A stretch of DNA of 64,000 bases from Tolypocladium sp. Sup5 PDA-1 (taxonomy: Eukaryota; Ascomycota; Sordariomycetes; Hypocreales; Ophiocordycipitaceae). A program made the translations under genes and the position numbers. The DNA lies in NCBI GenBank assembly GCA_000750105.3, contig JPHH03000015.1:248001-312000 (forward strand), read 5' to 3'. The notes beneath the pieces are model-generated. The model did no database searches and was not told the DNA's origin. It saw nothing but the letters and a program-made list of their open reading frames with translations. Each line of letters starts with the position of its first letter. Position 1 is the stretch's first letter. This document shows, one piece after another, positions 23,559 to 34,325 of this stretch.

Positions 23559-25856
23559 TCATTCGTCTTCCTCGTCATCCTCGTCGTCGTCTAGCTCCAT
23601 GTTGAGGTGCACACTACCATCGCTATCGTCATCCTCCTCTTCAGCGTCTTCGTTTGCTAGCGGTTGAGAGACACGGGCTGTATCCACGGCCGGCGCGGGC
23701 TGCTCGACCTCTTGTCGCTTCGGCGGCTTGGAATCCGAGCCCTCGTGTTTGCGCTTGGGCGGCGAGTCTGCGCGAGCTGCGCCCGTGGCTCTTGTCTCAA
23801 ACGGATTGGTCTGCACTGGTAAGTCGATCTCGACCTGCGGTGCGGCGGGGAGAGTCCCGGATTTCCGCACGTCCTCGTCCGCCTCCGGTGCGGTCTCCTC
23901 CGCGTCTCCTTCGCCGTCAGCCATTTCGTCATCCATGTCTTCCTCCCCTTCCTCCTGCAGTTCATTGACCGACGCGAGCATCTCGCTACCCCCAGGAACG
24001 CTGCCCACGCGTAGATTACTCCGCAGGACCTCCAGGCCCTGATCCTGCGGGTACTGCCTCGACAGATGGGGCAGGATGCTGGGATACATGCGGCCGCGCT
24101 GGTCTTTGTAGGGGTTGAGCACGCTCGACAGCATGGCGTCGCGGCTGCGCGTCAGGATGGCCGTCTTGTCGAGGAGGCCGCGCAGGGTGGGCCGGAGGTG
24201 CTGCTGGGGCAGGCTGGCCAGCAGCGTCGGGAGGAGGCTGTCGGCTGCGGCCTTGTGGTCCGGGTCGAGGCTGAAGACTTCCTCTGCGGCGGATGCCTGC
24301 GGCTGGAGGAAGAGATCTGCGTTTGCGACGCCATTCTTCTTGGAGTCTTTGGACGACGGGGCTGGCTTGCTGGTCGGCTTGACGAAGCCGGCGTCTTGTT
24401 GCAGGTCGCGGCAGCAGGCTGCGACCAGAGGCTCGAGCATGGTCACCGTGGTCTTTGACATCGTTGGTCCAGCGAGGGACACGAGCCCGTTCAGAACGCG
24501 GTAACCCGTCTCGCGAACGGCCGGGATGGTCATGCCTGACTTGAAGACGCGGACGAGGTGGTCCAGCACCTCGGAGACCAGTGGCAGCATGCCCTTGTCG
24601 AGCCTCCGAAGCATCATGAAACCGAGCTCCATCGCCGCGACGTGGATGTCAGGCATGACGCTCCAAAGCTCCTCCTTTTCTTCCCTGCCGACGGCGGGGT
24701 TCGTGTCCAGAGCTTGATCCCATGTCTGAGACTTTGGCGACAGTCTTGCTATTAAGCAAACCCTGGAGATGGCGTCCATGACGTTGCTGACGGGGATGGT
24801 GACGGCCCCCTTGGTTGGACAGCGGAGGCAGTCTGATAGATGGCGGAATAATCCGACGAGGCGTTCGGCGCCAGCGCTCAGTCCTGTCCACGGGGGAAAC
24901 TGATCTGCTGAAGCGCCTCCGCCGCTCGGTTCCCCACTGAGATCGACTCTCGTCCGGCCGTACCCACCAGTCGCCTCCCAGGACTCGTCCACAGCTCGCA
25001 AGACTTGGTCCGATGTGGCGTGGAGTTCGCGCAGGACCCCGTCCACCATCTTAGCCCATTCGTCGCTGCCACCTGACTTTGCGGCGACATGATGAAGAGA
25101 GGCTACAAGCTGTCCAGAGGCTCGTTGTAAGGACCGAGGGATGAAGACGCCGTCTGAGCTTGTCGGTGCCAGGTAGCCTCGCACGGCGGACCGGATCTGT
25201 GAGCTAAACGGACGGAAGGTGGTGGCATAGAGCGGGATGAGCGCTGAAAAGGCACCGCAGATGGTCTCGACAATGCTAAAGGGGGCTGTCGAAGCCAGGC
25301 CAGAAGCAGGCGGCTTGATAAGCTGAAGACAGGCCGTGACGAAGGCTGGGATGGTGGGCGTTGCAATCTCTCTCACGAGGGTTTGGTAGGGGTGCACCAG
25401 CATGTATATACGCGTAAGAGCCACAACTGCGAGCTCCTTGGCCGCGAAGGAATCCCCCTTCTACGGGTGTGTCAGCATGGAGTCCGCGTTGAAGGCGTGG
25501 TGGTGAAGGCATACCTGAACGATGGACAACAGCCCGAGCACCCAAGGCTCGGAGCCTCGGAGCATCTCCCAGCCGCCGACGTCCACCAGGGCCTTGACCA
25601 AGCCGATGGCCGCAAACCTAGCCTCGCGGCTCCGCCCGTTGAGCAGGGTGGTGGTATTCGTCTTTAGCTTGTGAACGAGCAGCGAGCCCTGCGAGGCGTC
25701 GCCCTTGGGCTTTTGTTCCTGCGGCGCGGACAGCGCATCCTTGCAGCGGACGATGTGTCTGGTGAGGGCGGGCAGCGCATGCGGAAGCTGGGCTGGCGGG
25801 ATGGACGTGAGTTTCCGACAGAGGACCCGCAGGTCGGGCGGGAGAGAGGACGACAT
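23559..25856 (-). CDS. RIX1: Pre-rRNA-processing protein RIX1 (PELP1 family)
   Basis: Exon 1 is 25856-25515 (MSSSLPPDLRVLCRKL...LLSIVQ) and exon 2 is 25460-23559, giving 747 residues. RIX1, with Ipi1 and Ipi3, helps process ITS2 and mature the 60S subunit in the nucleus. The helical, HEAT-like N-terminal two thirds carry the family pattern LLNGRSREARFAAIGLVKALVDVGGWEML and KELAVVALTRIYMLVHPYQTLVREI. The C-terminal third is disordered and acidic, with a basic nuclear signal PPKRKHEGSDSKPPKR and an all-acidic end (DDDEDDEEDE), as usual in this family. The gene is divergent from YPP1 over a shared promoter. The family call is confident from the N-terminal pattern and overall layout. Confidence 0.88.
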
Positions 25857-26511
25857 GTAGGCGACTGCGGTTCGGCTGCTTGTGATGCTAGACGGGTCCG
25901 TGGCTTGGATATGTGTTGTGGAAGGGATGGTTTGAGGGTGAAGCCGCGGGGTGATGGGTTGCTGCTGCAAGCTCTCACGATGGGAGGGATGAACTGCAAG
26001 CTACCAATAGACGGGAGCCTGCATCAACACGCCTGTAAGCCGTCCAGATGCTGGGCAAAGGAAGAACTGCGATTCGTCAATGGCTCGTCGCAGTCTGCGC
26101 GATGGTGATGCTCAACTGCGCTGTTGAAGCTGTCAATGATGGACTTTTTTTTCTGCGCTTCGCGGGTCCCCACCACAGAGGTTAGCAGCTCTCGGGAGAC
26201 CCCTGTCGTGGGGTTCCACATGGGGCGCTGATTGGCTGACGCGACGTGCCCATGCGCTGGAGCTTCGCCAACACCGCCGAGGCAAGACCAAGTGTTGTTC
26301 GTTTTGCTTCTGCACGCACCGCCCGTCATCATCAGCATCGCCCTACCACGGCGCTTCTGACGCGCCTCAGCTGCAGCACCGTCGGACTCCTGCGCTTGAA
26401 TCGACTCCAGCGCGCCGCTGCCCCCCGAGGAACCGTCACAGCGCACTGCCCCCGCGATGCCTCTGCTGCCCCTTTGCTAGTCGACGACACGCCCCCTGAC
26501 CTGGACGCAAG
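25857..26511. promoter_or_regulatory. Shared divergent promoter of RIX1 and YPP1
   Basis: A 655-base interval lies between two divergent starts. It contains an inverted CCAAT box (ATTGG at 26231-26235). A plus-strand upstream reading frame starts at ATG 26252 and ends at TGA 26515, overlapping the YPP1 start as ATGA. Whether it is transcribed depends on the start site. Confidence 0.5.
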
Positions 26512-29500
26512 ATGACTGTATGTCTGCGATGCTACGACAACGCACCGAGCTTGGATGCTGATGTAGTCTCTTCGTGGGCATTCTAGGCCAAGGCCAATAA
26601 CTACCTCGAGCAGCTGGAGGCGGCCCGCTGCGAGGGCAACTGGGACGCCGTGCCTGAGCTGGTCCGCAAGGTGCGAAAGCACGCTCCAGACCGATCATGT
26701 ACGTCACAGCAGAAGCCGCAGAAGTGAAGCCCGTTTCGGAAACTGATACAGCCTCTGTCAAGGCCTCGCCCTCGCCGCCGAGACCGAGTGCGCCATCTCC
26801 AAGGCCACGGCCGCAGCCGCTCGCCCCTCTGCCGCCGCAACCGCACGCGACCTCGACGTCTCGAACAGATTCCCGAGCCTTTTAACGGCAATTGAGGGAG
26901 AGCAGCGCAACCCCGAGGACAGATTCCAGGCCAAGGTGTGCATGGGATGGCTGCATTGGGTAGTCGGAGAGTACAGCCTCGCCGTCGTGCGCCTGCCGAC
27001 GCGCCTCCAGGACGAAGGCACAGACCTCGACCCAGCGGACTTGACGCTCGAATGGACCCATGTTTGTGCCCTCAAGTCTGCCTATCTGCGGGCGAATTGC
27101 CTGATGCGCGAAGGGCAGAGGACAGAAGCCCTCGCTGCGCTCAAGTCTGCGACCCCGGCGCTGAACCGCGTGTGGTCGGGTCATGGCGTCCGAAAGCAGC
27201 TTCGCTACTGGTCTGAGCTGTTCCTGACGGAGTACTGCATGCTGTCGAGCGAGGCCATCGATAACGACGAGGCACCCTTGGAAGACCCCTGCACGCTTGC
27301 GCCATTCCGGTCGTGGGCGAAATATTGGGAGGTCATGCAGGCGCCGGCCACGGGAGGATATGGCTTCAAGGGCTCAGTTCCACGAAGGCACGTGTGGAGC
27401 GAGTACTACGTGGCCCTGTCACGCATTTTAGAAAACGACCTGCCTTACGAATCCGGATTTGTCGAGGGGACCCCGATCCCCAGCGGTTTGCCACCACGGA
27501 GCCAGCTTCGCACGGAGCTCAAGTATGCAGAGGCCACGTACCGATCACTCCTCCTCTCCGAGACGTCCTTCCCGCGAGCCGACGAGGAGAGGGCAGAGGT
27601 TGAGGCATTCGTTAAGCAGGTCATGAAGAACTGGTCCATCTTGTGCGGCCGAGGGTGGTACGAGGAGGATCTGGGCCAGGGGGGACGAAGCGCCATTAGC
27701 CGCGGCGTCCTCGAGACTCTTTACAGCGCGGCGACCAGGACATATCACTCAACTGCGATTCTCAGGTCGCTGTTTAGCGTCCACGTGTCCTTGGCCGACT
27801 TCGATCTCGCCTTCAAAGCCTTCGATTCCTACCTGGAGATTGTCAAAAAGGGCAAGGCGAGGGTCGACAAGACCGGCGAAGACGAACCTAGCTTGGACGA
27901 TGATGGCACCGTTTTGGAGGCGATGGCGCAAGGCGTCATGTCTCTATGCCGCTACGGGCATCGGCAGGCCGGTGAGAAGGCACGGCAACTGGGAGCGGAG
28001 CTGGAGGACTGGCTCTCGAAGTTGCCACAGATGAAGGCTCTTGAGAATGGCACTCCCTCGATAGCAGAGGATGGGATCAGGAACGAGCTGCACCCACAAG
28101 TCGCCCCGCACATTGTGGCATTGGCCTGGCAGGCTATTGGCCTCTCCCACGCGCATTGGTCGAGACTGACGCACGAAGCTGGATCAAGGACAGAGATACA
28201 GTCCAAGGCAATCCGATGTCTTCGAAAGTCGCTGGCAGCAGAGTTTGGCCGCTCCAAGGACATCAGGAGCTTCTTCAGCCTGGCCCTCCTTTTGGCCGAG
28301 CGGAGAGAACTGACAGCTGCGATTGAGCTTGCGAGATCTGCTTTAATGTCCAACAAAGGCCAGGAAGAAGGATATAACCTACTCTATGGTTCATACTGGC
28401 AGGAGAGGACTCTTATCCCACTATGGCACCTCTTGGCTCTCCTGTTGAGTGCCAGGCAAGACTATGCCATGGCTTCGCGGGCTTGTGAGGGCGCACTGGA
28501 GCAGTTCAAGGACTCGACAATTCTGTTTGGCAAGGCTGACCCCAGCTTCCGGAGCGAACACCTCAATGATGCCGACGCTGATGACGTGGTGACCGAGTCT
28601 CGACGGGGCTTGGTTGACGAGATGGATGACTCGGAAAAGGAGGGCATCCTGGAAATCAAGATGACACAGCTGGCCCTGCTCGAACTCACCGAAGGCCCAG
28701 ACGTTGCTGTGAATGCCAGCTACGAGTTGCTGACCCTGTTCTCGCGACTATTTGGCAACATCGCGGTGCAACCAGTGGTGACGGCGGCGACACCCACACA
28801 ACCGCCCAAGACGTCGGGGACCTTCCGAAGCATCAGGGGCAGCATATTTGGAAGCAAGACGGAACGATCAAGGCCGCCGACGAGACAGCCGAGCGCGTCG
28901 ACCATTAGCGAGAAGTCGGGCGTAATGGTGTCTAGACCTGCAACTTCGCAGAGCACGGCTACTGCTAAGCCAGCCATCCATGTCACCGAGGAGAATGGAA
29001 ACCACACCGGCCCGCCCAGGTCACGGCGTGCCAGCTCAAGCCGTAGGCAAAGGAGCGAGTCGGGGAGAAGAAGCAGCCTCAAGACGAGAGAAAGGAGCGG
29101 TAGCCGTCACAGACAAGAGGCTGCTGGTGCTGGGCTCTCGCACCAAGCCACCATCGTGGATGGAGACCCGTTCTTCACGCCAGTGGTGGAGCCTGAGCAG
29201 GCTGATGCCTTTTCCTTCTCGAGCAAACCATCCCAGACGCGCATGTCGTCGTTCTCGAGAGGCAAGGGGGTCCCCTCGATGAACTCCTACCTCTCTACGA
29301 ACTCCAAATCTACCGACTACTCGGAGCTCTCGGCAGACATTACGCATGCATCACCACATCTGCTTCCATTGATACACTTTTCCAAAGAGAAGCAGAGGAC
29401 GCAGCGAATGAAGATTCTCGTCCGAATCTGGCTGACCATTGCCGGATTCTACCGCCGGGCAGATATGCTAGAAGACAGCAAGGGAGCCATCGCAGAGGCA

Positions 29501-30279
29501 CAACAGCTGGTACAGGCCCTGGAGACGGAAACAGCAAGAGACCAGTCTTTCGCATGTGGATCCAAGTCCGCGGACTGGGCTGAGAAGAAGAGCGTCGACG
29601 ACTTGTGGGGTGACGTCTGGTCCGAGGTGAGTTTAACTGGTGCCCATTCGCGCTGACAATGGCTAACACGACACAGCTCGGACTTTTGTCTCTAGCTCAA
29701 GAGGAACCATACACTGCCCGGTCGGATTTCGAGGTTGCCCTGACGCATTGCCTGGACCATCCTGCCGCGACTGTTGGCCTGGCCAACATTTTGCTGGACA
29801 TTTACAGCGAAAAGCTCCTCCCGACTCCTGCTGTCCCCCCGCTGGAGAACGCCGAGTCTTCCTCGCCAGACATGTCCAGCCAGGCCCCGTTCAAGAGCAT
29901 AAACTACGAGGCGCCCAAGACCCTGCCATCTTCTCCCTTGGGCCTGGGCAAACCAGCCAGCCAGACTGCCTCCGACGTGGACAGCCAGGTCCCGTCTCGC
30001 GTCGGCGACGACCAGCTCCCTGCCCCATACAAGGCCACGCACTTGCCCCTCGTCGACCGCCTCGCCGCCCGCGACCGCGCCTTCACCCTCCTCTCCGGCC
30101 TGACTCGCCTCGGCAGCGGATGGGACTACTCGGACGCCTGGTTTTCGCTGGCCCGCGCCCACGAGGAGAGCGGACAGCCGGACAAGGCCAAGGAAGTGCT
30201 GTGGTGGTGCGTCGAGCTGGAGGAGGCCATGGGTGTGCGCGACTGGCGTTGCGTTGGTGGCGGAGGCTACATCATCTAG
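26512..30279 (+). CDS. YPP1: Cargo-transport protein YPP1 / TTC7-like TPR scaffold
   Basis: Four exons were deduced: 26512-26517 (only Met-Thr), 26587-26698, 26763-29626 and 29677-30279, giving 1194 residues. YPP1 holds the phosphatidylinositol 4-kinase Stt4 at the plasma membrane, as TTC7 does in animals. Helical TPR-like pairs run through the protein, for example NNYLEQLEAARCEGNWDAV near the start, ALAWQAIGLSHAHWSRL in the middle, and near the end SDAWFSLARAHEESGQPDKAKEVLWW. A Ser/Arg-rich disordered insert lies between about residues 720 and 870. The exon 2-3 junction gives CLALAAETECAIS and keeps frame. The tiny first exon rests on a canonical gtatgt donor directly after ATGACT and on frame, so that point is inferred. 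Confidence 0.88.
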
Positions 30280-30665
30280 ATGGTTGGCAGATGCAGTGTC
30301 CAAAGGAGGAAAGGGGCAAGGCAGCGTGTATGGTAGATATATGGCATCCGATTCGTTTCACCCACGTTGCGCAAATAGAAATCACTGTAATACGACATGG
30401 GGTTACCAAGTTCTATTCTCCAACCTGTTACGGCGTTCGACCAAACCACCGAAAGACGAAACAAACCAAGCAAACAAAACAAAAACTCCAAAACCCCAAA
30501 CAACAATATGGGTATCCCAAAACACAAACCCCAAAGACCGGGTATATCCAAACCAGCAAAACAAAATACATAGGAAACACCCCAACGAAAAATACCCCAG
30601 GAAACCCCGACCCCCTCCGCGCGCTCCCGGCCGCCCGGCCGCCCCATCGCCAGCCGTCAACCCAC
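30280..30665. other. Convergent 3' region, A/C-rich
   Basis: 386 bases between the YPP1 stop and the stop of the next minus-strand gene. It includes a strongly A/C-rich, purine-poor stretch at about 30440-30600 with runs of aaacc type. No gene is supported. Confidence 0.5.
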
Positions 30666-31766
30666 TCAAAACGTCGAGCCAAAGAGGTCCATCGCTGTGC
30701 CATCATTGAGGGGTGGCGGAGAGCTGGCCTCTGGCCCGACCTCTGGCTCGGGCACCGGCACTGGCACCGGCAACGGACCGAAGAACTCCTCCATGGTCGC
30801 GTCCAAGTCCGCGTACTCGAGGGAGTCCAGCAATGGGCGCGGAGCGGGGAGCGGAGCGAGGAACGCCTCCATGAACGCGTCCTCGAGGACCGACGAGGAG
30901 CTGACCTCGGCCTCTGGCTCGGGCTCGAGCGCCGGCACCGGCACCGGGACCTCTGCGAAGAAGTCCTCCATCGTTGCGAGGAACGCCTCCCTCGCCGCGG
31001 CAAAGGCCGGGTCGTCCCCGAGCTGGGGCTGCAAATCGCCGCCCTGGTCGTCAATGACCACGGGCTCGCCGGCAGTCCCGGGGCCAGCAACGAAGACAGG
31101 GCCAAGGGGGGAGGCAGAGGCAGGGACGGGGCCAGGGGCGGGGCCAGGGAAGGGGGCAAGGGCCGGCGTGCCGGCCGGGACATAAGTTGGGCCCAGAACC
31201 GGACCCGGGGCAAACACCACAGGAGGGCCCCCGGAACTGGCACGCAGCAGTTCCTCCTCCCCTTGATGCTGCTGCTCCTGATGCTGCTGCGGCAGCGACT
31301 GAGGCTGCAGCCTCTCCAGCCAGAGGCGGTGGCCGGGGTCGGCGAGCGACCTGGCCGACCCCATCCGAAGGGTCCCGATCTCCACCGGGCGGCGATCGAC
31401 AATCTTCTTCAGGGCCGCGCAGAGCCGGTCGATGCGGCTGCGCTCATTGTCACGAGCCGGCTGCATGCCGGGCTCGAACTCCCCCCCTTCGCTGCACGCC
31501 GACAGCAGGAACAGGACCTCAACCGGGGGCAGCTTGCCCGCCTCTGCCCCTAGCACGGCCAGGTTCATGAGCCGGCTCTCAAAAGGCCACGCGCCTCCGA
31601 TCTGGTGGTCGGGAAGACACCCCGAGCGCACCATCCATTCGCCCTCACAGCTGGCGCTGGTCCACCGCTGGAGGTTCACGAGCTTGGCCCGCTCGGCGTT
31701 CTGGCTCGCGACGTCGGGAGAGGTAGCGGAAGACATTGCCGCGGCGAAGACGGGGCTGGTGGACAT
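30666..31766 (-). CDS. Pro/Glu-rich protein with repeated Met-Glu-Phe-Phe motifs, unknown
   Basis: A single frame of 366 residues from the ATG at 31766; the upstream in-frame start is not ATG. The N-terminal 130 residues look folded (LVNLQRWTSASCEGEWM, IGGAWPFESRLMNLAVL, PVEVLFLLSACSEGGEF, RIDRLCAALKKIVDRRP). After a Gln-rich linker and a Pro/Ala/Gly tract, the C-terminal 100 residues carry an imperfect repeat: MEDFFAEVPVPVP, FMEAFLAPLPAP, MEEFFGPLPVPVP and a final MDLFG. Acidic plus aromatic motifs of this kind are typical of activation or docking peptides, so a transcription-related role is possible but unproven. I do not recognise the family. Its leader is long and pyrimidine-rich. Confidence 0.6.
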   Translation of the reverse strand: MSTSPVFAAAMSSATSPDVASQNAERAKLVNLQRWTSASCEGEWMVRSGCLPDHQIGGAWPFESRLMNLAVLGAEAGKLPPVEVLFLLSACSEGGEFEPGMQPARDNERSRIDRLCAALKKIVDRRPVEIGTLRMGSARSLADPGHRLWLERLQPQSLPQQHQEQQHQGEEELLRASSGGPPVVFAPGPVLGPTYVPAGTPALAPFPGPAPGPVPASASPLGPVFVAGPGTAGEPVVIDDQGGDLQPQLGDDPAFAAAREAFLATMEDFFAEVPVPVPALEPEPEAEVSSSSVLEDAFMEAFLAPLPAPRPLLDSLEYADLDATMEEFFGPLPVPVPVPEPEVGPEASSPPPLNDGTAMDLFGSTF

Positions 31767-34325
31767 GTGTGTCAGTCGAGGACTCGGACAGGGACAGGCC
31801 TGGAAGGGGGGCTTACCAGACAACGACGTAAAACAAGAATCGGGTTAAGTAAACCCGGCGTATAAATGTCCAAGAGCAGCGGTACGATGCTGCTCAGGGG
31901 AAGTAGAGGGTCCTGTGGAAGAGGACATATTAGTGTCGTGAAGTGTGTAGGGCGAAGCGTGCAAGGACGTTGGAGTATGCAGTGCAGTGCGGTTGGATGT
32001 ACCGTGTGAGACAGAGGCATAAAGAGGGACACGGGACGCACAATGTGTGATACGGCGGGTGAGGCAGGCGAGAAGTATAGAGCAATGTGGCGGAACAATG
32101 GATGCGTGAAGGGTAGATGGTATTGATGGGTGTTGACGATGGTGTTGTTGATGTTGCTGTTGGTGATAAATAGAAGGGGATAGCGAAAGGGGATGGTGGA
32201 AGGGACAGTTGAAGGTAGTGATGGAAGGAGTAGTGTATGGGATAGATGTATAAGAAAAGAAAGTGCACTTACCAACAACAGGGACAGGGACCGTGTAGAG
32301 AACCAAAGTGGTGAGACTGTTGACGAAAGTCTACCACGCGTCAGTAAACACTGTAGCTGCCGACGACCGCGCAAGCACCCAGCAGGAGGAAGCAAACTCA
32401 CAAGGAACAAGTCTGCGACCACGCTGTGCGAGCAGGGGAAAGCTGCGAGTTCAGAGGCGAGCTGGGGAGAGGAGAGAGAGAGAGAGGTAGATAGCTTGCA
32501 AGTCTGAAGCGGATGCGGGAGGGAAAAGAATGAAGCGGGAAACAACAGTGAGTGGAAGGGGTTTTATACCAGAGAAGGAGGGAAGCCAGCGGTCCAGATC
32601 AGTAGCAGAGGAAGAAGGGACAGGAATCACTTCCAGACCCTACTAGAAATAATTTTCCTCCCAGCTCGGAAACCAGGACGGAGGATGCTGACTTTGAGGC
32701 TGGCATCGCGAAAGGCAGGCAGGCAGTGCAAAAGGGGAGAGCTGGTGGTCAAGCCACGCCTCAAACGTTAAACGTTGAATTCGGAGCTACAGCCCAGGCA
32801 GCCCTTTGCTGGGCCCTACATACCTTGGCGAGCGTACATGACAGGCCTTCCAGGCGACAAACTGAGTTCGGGAACGGAAGGAGGGGCGTCGGGTAGGAGT
32901 CGTTGGCCTCAAAGTACGGGGAAAGGACAAATCGCCAGCTTCTAGACGTGACCCCCACGGTAATCCTTTGCTGGGTCCCAGGGCAGCGAAGCTACCCAGT
33001 GTACGTACGAGAGCTCCATCGCCCGGAGAGACTGTACGTGTTTCCACGCGAGAGGAACATGTCCTCGTTGCAAAATATCTGTCGGGCGGACTAGGCGCCC
33101 TTTGCTCCCGACGGGCCGTGCCGCAGCAGCTGCCTGCAACGAGTCTACACGCCCATGCGCCCTCATGGCCACGCCCGGATTCCGAGACCGGCATCGGGAA
33201 CGCCATGGCAGCCCGTTTGCGAACCACGCGCTTCCACGAGGGCCGGTTTGCGAACCAACAGGCAGGCGACACCGGAGAGTGTCGCTGCCCCCTTTCCGCA
33301 ACTCTCAGCCACAGACCTTGTCCGATTCTTTCTTACTATGGAAGGTAGCTCCCGTCGTCGATTTAGGCTTACAGACATGCATGACAGCCAGGCACCGACC
33401 TGGGGTGTCCAATGGGAAGCAGGGGGCATGGACTGATTAGGAGTTCCGTTCGCGTGGCGAGCTGGTGTTCCTGCCAAGGGACAGCGCTGCCACGTGGGAT
33501 CTCAGCGGCAGGGTCGGAACTCTCCGATAGCTTCGTCACCCCAGATCCCAGAGGACCCTGCATCTACGCTGTACCTCGTTTGGAGACCCAAGAATCATCC
33601 CATCAGGAAGTCACCACAAATTCCATTTCCATACGTCCTCTGGCCGGTCCCCCGATCAGTCCGCACAGCCTCCCCCAATCAAACGCCACCGCAAAGTATC
33701 CATAGGGCAATGACTCTATTCATTGATTGCCCCCACGATGGCTCACAGCTCCCGTATTCCCACGCGTCCAGTTCGCGTCGTGATGATAGTTCGAGTGTTG
33801 ACCTAACACCCAACCTGACGTCGGTGAGCTGTGGCCATGAGGCGACGTGTGGCTGAACTTGAAGCGACGCCGGCGGCGTTGGAACTTAAAGTCACTGCCA
33901 TTTATGGAAAGATCGGCAGTAAGCGAACACGCTGGTTGGTCCATGCGGCGCCTGAACGAACAAGGCCATTTCAACCTCTGACGTTAAAAGTTTAACAGAC
34001 GTCAAGTTGAAGAAGAGTCAATAATTACACCTGCGCCGCGTTCTGGTTGCCCCCCCAACGCTGTCGGATCCTCGCGCCGAAACCTGCGCCCTCGAGCAGC
34101 ATGACATTTATTTCACTTCGACGCAGGAACAGAAAGAATACACGCCGAACTGGTATGTTTCTCTTCTTCTTTTTTTTTGGCCTCTATAATCTGCCGGCCA
34201 ACTACCATGGTATGTCTCGAGGGCAACGCCTCTCCTGCGTCCCCCTCCCTTCCTCCGCTGGCTGTCTCAACCTCGCTTGCTCTGGACCTGGGCCGAGCTT
34301 CTAAATGCTATTTTGATTTTCCCCA
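31767..34325. other. Long leader and intergenic region
   Basis: About 2.6 kb between the start of the Pro/Glu-rich protein gene and the stop of LOS1. On the minus strand 31770-32545 is very pyrimidine-rich and carries canonical donors (gtaagt at 32272, gtaagc at 31816), fitting a spliced untranslated leader rather than the chance 257-codon frame there. From 32.6 to 34.3 kb no gene is supported. Confidence 0.45.

Noticed and set aside
29748..31553. 601-codon plus-strand frame
   Set aside because: Runs through YPP1 exon 4 out of frame and antisense through the Pro/Glu-rich gene; arises from GC-rich codon bias.
31772..32545. 257-codon minus-strand frame with Leu/Ser/Pro runs
   Set aside because: Pyrimidine-rich leader sequence with splice donors; no domain and no proper start.
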